Assembly: GCA_963816775.1 (NCBI GenBank)
Contig: CAWFLX010000034.1
Coordinates: forward strand, 62,001 to 126,000
Origin: JAFAXD01 sp963816775
GTDB lineage: Bacteria > Pseudomonadota > Alphaproteobacteria > Rhizobiales > Xanthobacteraceae
Length of the DNA stretch: 64,000 nt
Reading direction: 5' to 3'
In this document: in pieces, positions 7,684 to 17,150 of the stretch
How positions within the stretch are numbered: position 1 is the stretch's first letter
How the letters are laid out: the number at the start of each line of letters is the position of its first letter
Program-made: the position numbers and the translations under genes
The notes under the pieces: generated by a model
The model's input: the letters and a program-made list of their open reading frames with translations, nothing else
Told to the model about the DNA's origin: nothing
Databases searched by the model: none

Positions 7684-9951
7684 CTAGAGCGTCAAGCCTT
7701 CGGCCTCGGCAAATTGCGTGAGGCGCTCGCGGATCGAAACCCCGGGCACCGGTTTCTCGACCAGCGGGCGCAGCATGTCGGCTGCCTTGCGAACGTTGAG
7801 GTCGAGCATCATCGCCTTCACGGGTCCGACCGCCGACGGCGAAAGCGACAACGAACGATAGCCGATTGCAACGAGCGCGAGCGCGCCGATCGGTTTCGAG
7901 GCAAGCTCGCCGCACAGCGTGACGGCCTTGCCGTGCTCGCGGCCCTTATCGGAGATCTCCTTGAGAGCGACCAGCACCGGCCGCGAAAGCGGGTCAAAAC
8001 GGTCCGCCACGCGCGCGTTGCCGCGGTCGACCGCGTACAGGAACTGGAACAGATCGTTGGAGCCGACCGAGAGGAAATCCACGCGATCGAGCAGCTCGTC
8101 GAGCTGGTAGAGCAGCGCCGGCACCTCGACCATGGTCCCCACCTCGACCCGGTCCGGGAGCTTGTGGCCGTGGCGGCGCAAGTGCGTAAGCTCGCGCTCG
8201 ACCAGCGCCTTCGCCTCGTCGAACTCGGCAACCGCCGCCACCATCGGGAACATAATCTTGAGTTCGCGCCCGGCGGCGGCCCGCAGCAGCGCGCGCACCT
8301 GGCTGCGCAGTAGGCCGGGCCGGTCCAATCCGAGCCGGATCGCGCGCCAGCCCAGCGCCGGGTTTTCTTCCTCGACGTTACGCATATAGGGCAGGACTTT
8401 GTCGCCGCCGATATCGAGCGTGCGGAACACCACCGGCTTGCCGCCCGCCGCGTCGAGCACGGAACGATAGAGCGACTGCTGCTCACTGACCCGCGGCATC
8501 GACGCGGCGACCATGAATTGCAGTTCGGTGCGAAAGAGCCCGATGCCGGCCGCACCGGTCTCCGCGATGTGCGGCAGGTCGACCACGAGGCCGGCGTTGA
8601 GCATCAGCGTCACCGCCTGACCGTCCTTGCTGACACAGGGGCGATCGCGCAACGCCAGGTACTGCTGCTGACGGCGCGCCCGCAGGCGCACACGTTCCAC
8701 GTAGGCGGCTTCCATGTCGGCCGACGGGCGCAGGTGCGCGTCGCCGGTGGTGCCGTCGACGATGATGGCATCGCCCGGATCGACAACGCCGGTCGCATTA
8801 TCGATCTCGCCGACGGCCGGGATGCCGATCGCCCGCGCCACGATCGCGACGTGCGAGTTCGGTCCGCCTTCCTCCAACACGAGGCCGCGCAGCTTCTTGC
8901 GGTCGTAGTCGAGCAGCGCGGCCGGTCCCATGGAACGGGCGACGATGATGGCGTTGTCAGGCAGGCTTTCGCGCGCCGGAGCGTGTTCCTGGCCGGTGAG
9001 TTGGCGCATCAGGCGATGCGCGAGGTCCTCGAGGTCGTGCAGGCGCTCGCGCAGGTAAGGATCGGTCTGGCGCAGCATGCGGGCGCGGGTGTCGGATTGC
9101 ACCCGCTCGACTGCGGCCTCGGCGGTTAGCCCGGTCAGCACCGCCTCTTCCAGCCGATGCGTCCAGCCGCGGTCGTAGGCGAACATGCGATAGGCTTCGA
9201 GCACCTCGCGATGCTCGCCACCCTCGGCCACCTCGCCGCGCTCCAGCATGGTGTCGAGGTCGGCCCGCAACTTGGTGAGCGCGGCGTCGAGCCGGGTTCG
9301 CTCTTTGGGAACGTCGTCGGCGATCACATTGGTGACCACAACGCGGGGCTCGTGCAGCACGACGTGGCCAAGCGCGATGCCGTCGTTGAGCACGATACCG
9401 GAGAGATGCAGCGGCCGGCGGGCTGCCGGTTCCGCTCCGGGTGGCGCCAGCGCGGAGAGCTCGCCCGAAGCGATCATTTCCGCCAGCACCATGGCGGTGG
9501 TCTGCAGTGCCTCGACTTCCTCTTCCGAATAAGTCCGGCGCGCCCAATTCTGCACCACCAGTACGCCGAGCGTATTGCCGGCGCGCAGCACCGGGACGCC
9601 CAGGAACGAATGGTAGATTTCTTCGCCGGTTTCCGGCCGGTAGGCGAAGGCCGGGTGGGTATGGGCCTCCGACAGGTTGACCGGGCTCGCTTCGCTCGCG
9701 ACCAGACCGACCAGGCCCTCGTCGGTTCGCATCACGGTCTGGTGGACGGCTTCGCGTTTGAGGCCTTCCGTGGCGTAGAGCTCGAGCGTCCCGTCGACGC
9801 GCAGCACGTAGACGGAGCAGACCTCGGCCACCATGTTGGCGGCGATCAACACCACCACTTTGTCGAGGCGTTCCTGCGCGCTGACCGGCTCCGCCATCAC
9901 CTCGCGAAGCCGACGCAACAATACGCGCGGACCGCCGAGTGCGCCTCGCAT
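7684..9951 (-). CDS. ptsP: Phosphoenolpyruvate-protein phosphotransferase, nitrogen PTS enzyme I
   Basis: EI-Ntr passes phosphate from PEP to NPr in the regulatory nitrogen PTS. The 755-residue protein has an N-terminal GAF domain (about 20-165), the PEP-utiliser N-terminal domain (about 175-310), the swivel domain with the phospho-accepting His367 in GGPNSHVAIVAR, and the C-terminal PEP-binding barrel with LFRTELQFM, NPALGWRAIR and SVGSNDLFQFLYAVDR. The ATG at 9951 (MRGALGGPRVLLRRL) is preferred over an upstream frame that lacks family similarity. It lies downstream of lysC on the same strand, a common order in this group. Confidence 0.95.
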   Translation of the reverse strand: MRGALGGPRVLLRRLREVMAEPVSAQERLDKVVVLIAANMVAEVCSVYVLRVDGTLELYATEGLKREAVHQTVMRTDEGLVGLVASEASPVNLSEAHTHPAFAYRPETGEEIYHSFLGVPVLRAGNTLGVLVVQNWARRTYSEEEVEALQTTAMVLAEMIASGELSALAPPGAEPAARRPLHLSGIVLNDGIALGHVVLHEPRVVVTNVIADDVPKERTRLDAALTKLRADLDTMLERGEVAEGGEHREVLEAYRMFAYDRGWTHRLEEAVLTGLTAEAAVERVQSDTRARMLRQTDPYLRERLHDLEDLAHRLMRQLTGQEHAPARESLPDNAIIVARSMGPAALLDYDRKKLRGLVLEEGGPNSHVAIVARAIGIPAVGEIDNATGVVDPGDAIIVDGTTGDAHLRPSADMEAAYVERVRLRARRQQQYLALRDRPCVSKDGQAVTLMLNAGLVVDLPHIAETGAAGIGLFRTELQFMVAASMPRVSEQQSLYRSVLDAAGGKPVVFRTLDIGGDKVLPYMRNVEEENPALGWRAIRLGLDRPGLLRSQVRALLRAAAGRELKIMFPMVAAVAEFDEAKALVERELTHLRRHGHKLPDRVEVGTMVEVPALLYQLDELLDRVDFLSVGSNDLFQFLYAVDRGNARVADRFDPLSRPVLVALKEISDKGREHGKAVTLCGELASKPIGALALVAIGYRSLSLSPSAVGPVKAMMLDLNVRKAADMLRPLVEKPVPGVSIRERLTQFAEAEGLTL

Positions 9952-10165
9952 CAGGTCCTGCCGAGTCCCCGACCGGGGGATCGCCCCCGTTCGGCACAAA
10001 GCTTGAGAAAACGCGCGCGGGAACCCGGCCCGCGGCGATCATCCATAATGGCTATAGCGAACCGTGCCCAAGCGCCGCAAGGCACACGCATGCTGCGGCG
10101 CGGTGCAGCTTTTTTGCGCAGCACGGGACACGGTGCCAGCCCGTACCAAGGGCAATGTCGGCCGC

Positions 10166-11419
10166 CTAAGCCTTGTCCAGTCCGTAGAGCGAATGGAGCG
10201 TGCGCACAGCGAGTTCGGTAAAGGCACCGTCGATCAGCAGCGAAAACTTGATCTCCGAGGTCGTGATGGCGCGGATATTGATTCGCCGGTCGGCCAGCGC
10301 TTGGAACGCTTTTGCGGCGACGCCGGCGTGGCTGCGCATGCCGATCCCGATCACCGAGACCTTGGTGACGTCGGTCGCACCGTCGATGCGCTCATAGCCG
10401 ATGTTCGGCCTTGCCTTGGCGAGCGTGTCCTTGGCGCGCTCGAAGTCGGCCGCCGGCACCGTGAAAGTGAGGTCGGTGGTGGCGCCGTCCGACGAGACGT
10501 TCTGCACGATCATGTCGACATTGATGTTGGCCTCGGCGAGCGGGCCGAAGATCGCGGCGGCGACACCGGGCTTGTCCTCGACCCGGCGAACCGAGATCTG
10601 CGCCTCATCCTTGGAGAACGCGATGCCGGTGACGACCTGTTGCTCCATGATCTCTCCTTCATCGCAAATCAGCGTTCCCGGCGGCATCCCATGCGGGTCG
10701 ACGTCTTCCGGCTTGTCGAAACTCGAACGCACGAAGATGCGCACATTGTGCACCATGCCGAGCTCGACGGAACGCACCTGCAGTACCTTTGCGCCCTGGG
10801 AGGCGAGTTCCAGCATCTCCTCGAACGCGATCTTGTCGAGCCGCTGCGCCCCTGGCACCACGCGCGGATCGCTGGTGTAGACCCCGTCGACGTCGGTGTA
10901 GATATCGCAGCGCTCGGCCGCGATGGCGGCCGCGACCGCGACCGCGGAGGTATCGGAACCGCCGCGGCCGAGTGTGGTGATGCGGCCGCTGTCCTTATGC
11001 ATGCCCTGGAAGCCGGTGATGACCGCGACTTCCTTACGGTCCTTGAAGCGGGTAATCAGTTCCGCCCCGTTGACGTCGAGAATGCGCGCGGTTGCGTGCG
11101 CGTCGGTGGTGTAGATCGGCAATTGCCAACCCTGCCACGACCGGGCGTTGACGCCCATGGATTCGAGCGTGATCGCCAGCAGGCCGGCGGTGACCTGCTC
11201 GCCGGACGCCACCACGGCGTCGTATTCACGCGCGTCGTGCAGCATGGCCGCTTCCCGGCACCACTCGACCAGCCGGTTGGTTGCCCCCGCCATTGCGGAG
11301 GTGACGACCGCGACCTCATGGCCAGCGTCGACCTCGCGCTTGACGTGGCGCGCAACGTTGCGGATGTGCTCGATGTCGGCGACCGAGGTTCCGCCGAATT
11401 TCATCACAAGGCGGGCCAT
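10166..11419 (-). CDS. lysC: Aspartate kinase
   Basis: Phosphorylates aspartate, the first step to lysine, threonine, methionine and diaminopimelate. The 417-residue product begins MARLVMKFGGTSVAD with the kinase signature KFGGTSV at residues 7-13. It has GRGGSDTSAVAVAAA in the kinase domain and two C-terminal ACT domains (around QVVTGIAFSKDEAQISV and SVIGIGMRSHAGVAAKAF), the usual site of feedback control. The start at 11419 is clear because the longer frame adds about 105 unrelated residues. It is divergent from ubiG, with about 208 nt of shared promoter space. Confidence 0.96.
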   Translation of the reverse strand: MARLVMKFGGTSVADIEHIRNVARHVKREVDAGHEVAVVTSAMAGATNRLVEWCREAAMLHDAREYDAVVASGEQVTAGLLAITLESMGVNARSWQGWQLPIYTTDAHATARILDVNGAELITRFKDRKEVAVITGFQGMHKDSGRITTLGRGGSDTSAVAVAAAIAAERCDIYTDVDGVYTSDPRVVPGAQRLDKIAFEEMLELASQGAKVLQVRSVELGMVHNVRIFVRSSFDKPEDVDPHGMPPGTLICDEGEIMEQQVVTGIAFSKDEAQISVRRVEDKPGVAAAIFGPLAEANINVDMIVQNVSSDGATTDLTFTVPAADFERAKDTLAKARPNIGYERIDGATDVTKVSVIGIGMRSHAGVAAKAFQALADRRINIRAITTSEIKFSLLIDGAFTELAVRTLHSLYGLDKA

Positions 11420-11627
11420 AGCGGGGATTGTGGCGCTCCGGCAAACGGGGCGTATCCATAGCGGCGGGTTTGGGGGTTCGCAACTCGACCCGGGGGAGGC
11501 CGTTAGGCCTACCTCGCAGGACTGGTGCTGTTTGCGGGCAAGGTGGGCTAGATTTGGAAAGCCGGTCCGGAGCAACGCTATTGTTTTGGGATGACCGGGG
11601 CCGCTTGCTGGAACTCTGGGGTTAGGA

Positions 11628-12374
11628 ATGCCACCCGCCACCACGGTCGACGATGACGAGGTCGCGCGCTTCTCGGCGCTGGCGGATGAGTGGTGGGATC
11701 CGCGTGGCAAGATGGCGCCGCTGCACAAGCTCAATCCAGTGCGGCTTCGCTATATCCGCGACATGGTGTGCCGCCATTTTGCGCGCAACGCCAAGGCGCT
11801 TGATTGTCTGTCGGGACTACGCCTGCTCGATATCGGGTGCGGCGCCGGCATTCTCTCGGAGCCGCTCGCGCGCATTGGTGGTCAGGTTGTGGCGGTCGAC
11901 CCGTCAGCGGCGAATATCGCCGCCGCCAAGCTGCACGCGAAGGAGAACGAGGTTGCGGTCGACTACCGGACCGGCACCGCCGAGGCGCTTGCCGATGCGG
12001 GCGAAAGCTTTGATGTCGTGCTCGCCATGGAGGTGGTCGAGCACGTCGCCGACGTAAACCTGTTCGTGCGCCGCTGCGCCGATATGGTGCGGCCGGGGGG
12101 CTTGATGGTCGTCGCCACCATCAACCGGACGCTGAAGAGTTTTGCGCTGGCGATTATCGGTGCCGAATACGTGCTGGGCTGGCTGCCGCGCGGCACGCAT
12201 CGCTGGGACAAGCTGGTCACGCCGAACGAACTCGAGATCGCGCTGGAGCTCGCGGGACTGCGGCTGATCGACAAGCGCGGCGTGATCTATGACCTGTTCG
12301 GTGATTGCTGGCGGCTCGCGCACGACACCGACGTCAACTACATGCTGACAGCCAAGCGCCCGGAAGCCTCATAG
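11628..12374 (+). CDS. ubiG: Ubiquinone biosynthesis O-methyltransferase
   Basis: Carries out the two O-methylations of ubiquinone synthesis. The 248-residue protein begins with the UbiG-type segment ARFSALADEWWDPRGKMAPLHKLNPVR, followed by the SAM motif LLDIGCGAGILSEPLARIG (about residues 65-83), AMEVVEHVADV and the membrane-contact-like region GAEYVLGWLPRGTHRWDK. Length and motif order match the family. The transporter gene starts only 3 nt after the stop and is probably co-transcribed. Confidence 0.95.
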   Translation: MPPATTVDDDEVARFSALADEWWDPRGKMAPLHKLNPVRLRYIRDMVCRHFARNAKALDCLSGLRLLDIGCGAGILSEPLARIGGQVVAVDPSAANIAAAKLHAKENEVAVDYRTGTAEALADAGESFDVVLAMEVVEHVADVNLFVRRCADMVRPGGLMVVATINRTLKSFALAIIGAEYVLGWLPRGTHRWDKLVTPNELEIALELAGLRLIDKRGVIYDLFGDCWRLAHDTDVNYMLTAKRPEAS

Positions 12375-12377
12375 ATC

Positions 12378-13274
12378 ATGTTGGTATTCCCCGGCCTTTG
12401 GGCCATCTTCACCGTGGTTGCGGCGGCGGCGCAGACCGTGCGCAACGCAACGCAGCGCGCACTCACCCAAAAGCTCGGCACGGTCGGCGCGACCCATGTG
12501 CGGTTTCTGTTCGGGTTGCCGTTCGCACTCGTGTTCCTCGCCGGGGTGACGATCGCGCTTGGCCGCGGTTTGCCCCGTCCCGAGCCGATTTACTGGGCTT
12601 GGGTGCTGGACGGCGCGGGCATGCAGTTCGCCGCGACCGCGCTAATGCTCATCGCCATGGGCGAGCGCTCGTTCGTCGTGACTATCGCCTACATCAAGAC
12701 CGAGCCGATCACGGTCGCGCTGTTCGGGTTGATCCTGCTTGGCGATTCGGTGACCATGCCGATGGCAATCGCCATCGTGACGGCGACCACCGGAGTGATC
12801 CTCATGTCGGTCAAGCCGGGCGCGATGGCGGGCGGCCTCAAACCGACCTTGGTGGGGTTGGGATCGGGCGCTCTCTTCGGTCTTTCGGCGATCGGATTTC
12901 GCGGAGCCATCCTCAGCCTGCACGACCCAAGTTTCGTGATGGCGGCAACATTCACACTCGTGGTTGGTCTCACGCTGCAGACGATGGTTTTGACGCTCTA
13001 CCTCTACTTGCGCGCCCGCCACGTGCTGTTTGCGATTTTCCGCGTCTGGCAGCCGTCGCTGTTCGCGGGCCTTATGGGCGCGCTCGCCTCGCAGTTTTGG
13101 TACCTCGCATTCGCGATCGCCACCGCCGCGAGCGTGCGCACGCTCGCGCTGGTCGAGGTTCTGTTCGCGCAGGCAATTTCGCGGTTTGTGTTCAAACAGC
13201 CGACCAGCGCGCGCGAGGCTGCCGGGATTGTGCTGATCGTGGCAGGGGTCGTGTTGTTGATCTGGGCTTACTAG
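12378..13274 (+). CDS. DMT superfamily (EamA-like) permease
   Basis: A 298-residue inner-membrane protein with about ten hydrophobic segments arranged as two related halves, as in drug/metabolite transporters. The first half runs to about residue 150 (ending near GVILMSVKPG) and the second begins near GLGSGALFGLSAIGFRG. The C-terminal half ends with AGIVLIVAGVVLLIWAY, typical of EamA repeats. The substrate cannot be told from sequence. It begins 3 nt after ubiG. The DUF1178 gene converges on it with overlapping ends (13271-13274). Confidence 0.85.
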   Translation: MLVFPGLWAIFTVVAAAAQTVRNATQRALTQKLGTVGATHVRFLFGLPFALVFLAGVTIALGRGLPRPEPIYWAWVLDGAGMQFAATALMLIAMGERSFVVTIAYIKTEPITVALFGLILLGDSVTMPMAIAIVTATTGVILMSVKPGAMAGGLKPTLVGLGSGALFGLSAIGFRGAILSLHDPSFVMAATFTLVVGLTLQTMVLTLYLYLRARHVLFAIFRVWQPSLFAGLMGALASQFWYLAFAIATAASVRTLALVEVLFAQAISRFVFKQPTSAREAAGIVLIVAGVVLLIWAY

Positions 13275-13753
13275 TTCCGATCTTCCGGCAGCACCGGAAG
13301 CGGATGAAACTCGATCCCTTCTTCATGCAGAGCCTCCGCCTCGTCCGGCGAGGCCTCGCCATAGATCGAACGATGTTCGATCTCGCCGTAATGCATCTTG
13401 CGTGCCTCTTCGGGAAAGCGGGCGCCGACGTGTTCGGCGTTTTGCGTCAGGTGATCGCGCAATGCCTTGAGCTTTTGACGAAACTCGCGTTCCTGCGGCG
13501 AGATCATAGCGACCGGGGCCTTCGGCTCGGGCGCGGCCGGCGCGGGCGTCGGCGCGGCTTCTTCCGGCGCGGGAGCCCGGGCCTTGTCGGTGCGCGCCAG
13601 GCGCGGTGCCATGATGGCTTTCTCGACCTTTGCGGTGCCGCAGACCGGGCAGGTCACGAGCTTGCGCTTGATCTGCTTGTCGTAGGCGCTGGAGCTCGCA
13701 AACCAGCTCTCGAAGTCGTGGCCGCGCTCGCAGTGAAGCGAATAATGGATCAT
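13271..13753 (-). CDS. DUF1178 family protein
   Basis: A 160-residue protein beginning MIHYSLHCERGHDFESWFASS. The two Cys of CPVCG (about residues 35-39), together with Cys8 and His12, suggest a zinc ribbon. A Pro/Ala-rich linker separates this from a helical C-terminal part (MISPQEREFRQKLKALRDHL ... EEARKMHYGEIEHR) that matches the DUF1178 consensus. Function is unknown. Its ATG overlaps the nitrilase stop as ATGA (13750-13753), and its last bases overlap the end of the convergent permease gene. Confidence 0.85.
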   Translation of the reverse strand: MIHYSLHCERGHDFESWFASSSAYDKQIKRKLVTCPVCGTAKVEKAIMAPRLARTDKARAPAPEEAAPTPAPAAPEPKAPVAMISPQEREFRQKLKALRDHLTQNAEHVGARFPEEARKMHYGEIEHRSIYGEASPDEAEALHEEGIEFHPLPVLPEDRN

Positions 13754-14628
13754 GACAACTTGACCACGTGGAGATGGGACAACTCGGCGATCGGCTCGAC
13801 CATCTCGAAACGACGACCATGTTGCAGCGATGGAATGCGCGCGCGCACGATTGCGACTTGTGACGGATCGACGTCCGCGAGGATCACGCCCGGTTCGGTG
13901 CCGCCTTCGGCCAACACACGACCCCACGGATCGATTGCGATTGAGTGGCCGAACGTGTCGCGGCCGTCTTCGTGCCGGCCGCCCTGGGCGGCGGCGAAGA
14001 CGAACGATCCGGTCTCTATGGCGCGCGCCCGGGTTAGCACATGCCAATGCGCCTCGCCGGTCTGCTGCGTGAACGCCGACGGGATCGTGATGAACGACGC
14101 ACCGGCCTCAGCCAATGCGCGATAGAGCGCCGGAAAGCGCAGATCGTAGCAGATCGTCAGCCCAACTCGGCCCCAGGGAATGTCCACCGCCACGGCGATT
14201 TCGCCAGGCCGGTAGCTGCCGGACTCGCGGTAGCTCTCGCCGCCCGCGAGGTCGACATCAAACATGTGGATCTTGTCGTAGCGCGCGGCGATCTCGCCCT
14301 TTGGGTCGATCAGGAACGAGCGGTTGACGGCCTTTTGCGGCAAGACTTCGATGGCGAGCGAGCCGACGTGAACCCAGATGCCGAGCCGGCGCGCGAGGTC
14401 GCGAAAGGCGGCAAGCGAGCGATCCTTCTCTTCGGGCGCGAGCGCGGCGAACAGGTCTTCGCGCTTGCGCTCGAGAATGTTGGTCATCTCCGGGGTGAGC
14501 ACATACTCCGCGCCGCCGGTCTTTGCCTCCTTGATCAGTTTCGTCGCCGCATCGACATTCTGCGCGGGCGTGCGCCCTGAGCGCATCTGCACGAGACCAA
14601 CGCGGAAACCGGGAGCCTGCGCGGTCAT
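13750..14628 (-). CDS. Carbon-nitrogen hydrolase, Nit/omega-amidase-like
   Basis: A 292-residue nitrilase-superfamily amidase. The catalytic triad is visible: Glu in LTPEMTN (about residue 47), Lys in YDKIHMFDVDL (about 118) and Cys in TICYDLRFPALYR (about 158). KIHMFDVDL with ICYDLRFP is typical of the Nit1/Nit2 branch, which hydrolyses deaminated glutathione or alpha-ketoglutaramate. Which of these applies here is not resolved. Both ends overlap neighbours by ATGA (grxC upstream, DUF1178 downstream), so the three genes are tightly coupled. The glutathione link to grxC fits a deaminated-glutathione repair role, but that is inference. Confidence 0.9.
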   Translation of the reverse strand: MTAQAPGFRVGLVQMRSGRTPAQNVDAATKLIKEAKTGGAEYVLTPEMTNILERKREDLFAALAPEEKDRSLAAFRDLARRLGIWVHVGSLAIEVLPQKAVNRSFLIDPKGEIAARYDKIHMFDVDLAGGESYRESGSYRPGEIAVAVDIPWGRVGLTICYDLRFPALYRALAEAGASFITIPSAFTQQTGEAHWHVLTRARAIETGSFVFAAAQGGRHEDGRDTFGHSIAIDPWGRVLAEGGTEPGVILADVDPSQVAIVRARIPSLQHGRRFEMVEPIAELSHLHVVKLS

Positions 14629-14897
14629 CGGGTCACCTCAGCCTCAGCCAGCAGCGGGTCGAGTTTGCCAGCCTCGTCCAGACTATAGAGATCGTCAAAG
14701 CCGCCGACATGGGTTTTGCCGATGAAAATCTGCGGCACCGTCCGACCACCGTGCGCGCGTTCAACCATTTCGGCGCGCCGGGCGGCATCGCCCATCACGT
14801 TGATTTCCGTAAAGGTAACCCCCTTGCGGCTCAGCAAGTCCTTGGCCGCAAGGCAGTAGGGGCAGAACGGGGTCGTATAGATCTCGACGGCGGACAT
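14625..14897 (-). CDS. grxC: Glutaredoxin 3
   Basis: A 90-residue thioltransferase that reduces disulfides with glutathione. The active site CPYC is at residues 12-15 (TTPFCPYCLAAKDLL), followed by the cis-proline region RTVPQIFIGKTHVGGFDDL that binds glutathione. Length is normal for GrxC. The stop overlaps the nitrilase ATG (ATGA, 14625-14628). comF lies 42 nt upstream on the same strand. Confidence 0.95.
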   Translation of the reverse strand: MSAVEIYTTPFCPYCLAAKDLLSRKGVTFTEINVMGDAARRAEMVERAHGGRTVPQIFIGKTHVGGFDDLYSLDEAGKLDPLLAEAEVTR

Positions 14898-14939
14898 TTG
14901 TCGTCTTGGAATCAGGTCCGTTTGGTCAGTCTTGCTGTA

Positions 14940-15734
14940 CTATATGGCGCTGCGGTGCGCCTGGACAACCCTGGCGAATACCAGCGCGTCGACATTGGCG
15001 GCTCCAGCCCGGAGCAAAATTCGTGCGCAAATATCGAGGGTTGCGCCGGATGTCAGGACGTCGTCCACGAGCACCAGCCGCCGGCCGTGTACCTCCAGGC
15101 GGCGATTGGTGGGGACCCTGAATGCACCCTGCACGTTGACAGCACGTTCGGCCTGGGTCAGCCCGACCTGCTGGGGGGTGGCACGTACGCGGCGAAGCAC
15201 GTGGTGCGCAACCGGTACACCACTCAGCAGCGAGATGGTCTTGGCCAAGGTTGCGGCCTGATTGAATCGTCGCATCCAAAGCCTGCGCCAGTGCAACGGC
15301 ACCGGAATCAGGGCATCCGCCTCCGTCAGCAGTTCATGCCCCGCCTGTGCCATCCAACGCCCCATGGCAGGCGCAAGATCGAGACGGTCGCCGTATTTAA
15401 ACGCTTGCACCATGGTGCGGGCGGTGTCGTCGTAACGGACCGCGGCGCGCGCGCGGTTATAGGTCGGCGGGTCGGCGATCGCCTCCATGGACAGAATGCC
15501 GGGGCCCGGATCGTAGGCGAACGGGATTCCCAGGCGCTCGCAATAGGGTCGTGCGATGAACGACAGTTTGGACCAACACTGCGCACATAGCCCGCCTTGG
15601 TCCGCCACCGGTTCGCGGCAGGTCGGGCAGAGCGGTGGCAGGCCGAGATTGAGAACATGACGCGCGCCGGCGCGCAGCCGCGCTCGCCACGAAAGCGATG
15701 ACGACTGTCTCGCTACTGTCGCCGCGTCGATCAT
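14940..15734 (-). CDS. comF: ComF family amidophosphoribosyltransferase-like protein
   Basis: A 264-residue protein with a Cys4 zinc finger near the N-terminus (CPTCREP ... CAQCW) and a PRTase fold. The PRPP-binding loop is VLVDDVLTSGAT, and RRFNQAATLAK matches the R-x-F-NQ motif of ComF proteins. In competent bacteria ComF takes part in DNA uptake; in alphaproteobacteria its role is less clear. It heads the minus-strand cluster comF-grxC-nitrilase-DUF1178 and is divergent from a methyltransferase gene 67 nt away. Confidence 0.9.
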   Translation of the reverse strand: MIDAATVARQSSSLSWRARLRAGARHVLNLGLPPLCPTCREPVADQGGLCAQCWSKLSFIARPYCERLGIPFAYDPGPGILSMEAIADPPTYNRARAAVRYDDTARTMVQAFKYGDRLDLAPAMGRWMAQAGHELLTEADALIPVPLHWRRLWMRRFNQAATLAKTISLLSGVPVAHHVLRRVRATPQQVGLTQAERAVNVQGAFRVPTNRRLEVHGRRLVLVDDVLTSGATLDICARILLRAGAANVDALVFARVVQAHRSAI

Positions 15735-15801
15735 CGGGCTACCGTAGCGTTCGCTGCCATGAGGCTCAATCTCTGTCGGTGAGAGAGGCTAAGTAGAGCC
15801 G

Positions 15802-16692
15802 ATGTCCGGCGCACCGATGATTTTCGACCGCGCGCTCATCCGCGCTCGCCAAGACCGGGCGCGTCGGCTCGGGCCGGTGACGTTCCTGCTCGAACGCGTG
15901 ACGCAAGATCTCGCTGAACGGCTCGGCGCCGTCGTGCGGCACTTTGAGGTGGCGGTCGATCTCGGCACACCCACCGCCGACCTGCGCCGCGCACTCGCCA
16001 ACAATCCGGCCATCGGTCTGCTGATCGCGGCATCATCGAATGCGCAGAGCGCCGGTCTTGCACTCGTCGCCAACGACGAAGCGCTGCCCTTCGCCGACGC
16101 GAGCCTCGATCTCGTGGTATCGGCACTGGCGTTGCAGACCGTCAACGACTTGCCGGGGACGCTGGTGCAGATCCGGCGGGCGCTAAAGCCGGATGGGCTG
16201 CTGTTGGCGGCGCTCCTTGGGGGCGACACGCTGCGCGAGCTGCGCCAAAGCTTTGCCGCGGCCGAGTCGGAGATCGAAGGCGGGGTTTCGCCGCGCGTTG
16301 CTCCGTTTGCGGACGTACGCGAGATCGGAGCGCTGCTGCAGCGTGCCGGGTTTGCGCTTCCGGTGACCGACGTCGATCGTGTCACGGTGCGGTATGCCTC
16401 GGTGCTCGCCCTGATGCACGACCTGCGCCGGATGGGGGCAACCAACGTGCTGACTGAACGTCGGCGCACACCGTTGCGGCGTGCGACGCTTGCGAGAATG
16501 GCAGAAATCTATCAGCGGAATTTTTCTGATCCGGATGGCAGGCTGCGCGCGACCTTTGACATCGTCTGGCTTTCGGGCTGGGCACCGGATGCGAGCCAGC
16601 AACAGCCGTTGCGGCCGGGCTCGGCCCGCACTCGGCTCGCCGATGCGCTCGGCGTGAACGAACAGCCAGCGGGGGAGAAGGCAGGACGTTGA
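15802..16692 (+). CDS. SAM-dependent methyltransferase, BioC/NDUFAF5-like
   Basis: A 296-residue protein resembling the alphaproteobacterial relatives of the mitochondrial complex I factor NDUFAF5. Features seen are MIFDRALIRARQDRA at the N-terminus, a degenerate glycine motif VAVDLGTPTADL, the acidic-strand region EALPFADASLDLVVSALALQTVNDLPGTL, and LKPDGLLLAALLGGDTLRELRQ. NDUFAF5 hydroxylates an arginine in a complex I subunit; whether this protein does the same is inference. It is divergent from comF, and a convergent mutT gene ends 17 nt after it. Confidence 0.82.
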   Translation: MSGAPMIFDRALIRARQDRARRLGPVTFLLERVTQDLAERLGAVVRHFEVAVDLGTPTADLRRALANNPAIGLLIAASSNAQSAGLALVANDEALPFADASLDLVVSALALQTVNDLPGTLVQIRRALKPDGLLLAALLGGDTLRELRQSFAAAESEIEGGVSPRVAPFADVREIGALLQRAGFALPVTDVDRVTVRYASVLALMHDLRRMGATNVLTERRRTPLRRATLARMAEIYQRNFSDPDGRLRATFDIVWLSGWAPDASQQQPLRPGSARTRLADALGVNEQPAGEKAGR

Positions 16693-16709
16693 GCGGTTGT
16701 CGCGCTCGC

Positions 16710-17150
16710 CTACAGCAGCGTCATCAGATGCGAGATCAGCGGCAAGTCCGCCGGCGGCATCGGAAATTCCTTGAGTTGGTTCGGCCTGACCCATTTCAGC
16801 GCCTGGCCTTCGAGCGCGGTGGGTGTTCCTTCCCAGCGCCGGCAAACGAACAGCGGCATCAACAGGTGAAAGTCCGGATAGGTGTGGCTTGCGAATGTGA
16901 GCGGCGCCAAGCATGGCTCGCTGACGATGATCCCAAGCTCTTCTTTGAGTTCGCGGATGAGCGTGTCCTCCGGACGCTCGCCCGCTTCGATTTTGCCGCC
17001 GGGGAATTCCCACAATCCGGCCATCGAACGTCCAGCCGGACGCTGCGCGATCAGGACGCGGCCGTCCGCGTCGACGAGCGCACAGGCGGCGACCGGAACA
17101 AGCCGGATCGATCCCGTTCGCGCGGCCGCGCCGTGCTCGGCGTCGCTCAC
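16710..17150 (-). CDS. mutT: NUDIX hydrolase, 8-oxo-dGTP diphosphatase type
   Basis: Removes oxidised dGTP from the nucleotide pool, which prevents transversions. The 146-residue product has a full Nudix box from GGKIEAGER to RELKEELGI (about residues 52-75) preceded by GLWEFPG, typical of MutT. The start is GTG at 17150, overlapping the argJ stop as GTGA (17147-17150), so translation is coupled to argJ. The C-terminal part (LKWVRPNQLKEFPMPPADLPLI) also fits MutT. Confidence 0.9.
   Translation of the reverse strand: MSDAEHGAAARTGSIRLVPVAACALVDADGRVLIAQRPAGRSMAGLWEFPGGKIEAGERPEDTLIRELKEELGIIVSEPCLAPLTFASHTYPDFHLLMPLFVCRRWEGTPTALEGQALKWVRPNQLKEFPMPPADLPLISHLMTLL

Noticed and set aside
7684..7690. 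CTAG at the ptsP stop as another element edge
   Set aside because: Only TCTAGAGCG is shared; no hairpin arms of the element follow, so coincidence is likely.
10064..11461. Open frame of 465 codons opposite lysC
   Set aside because: It mirrors lysC, which has all motifs, and shows no domain of its own.
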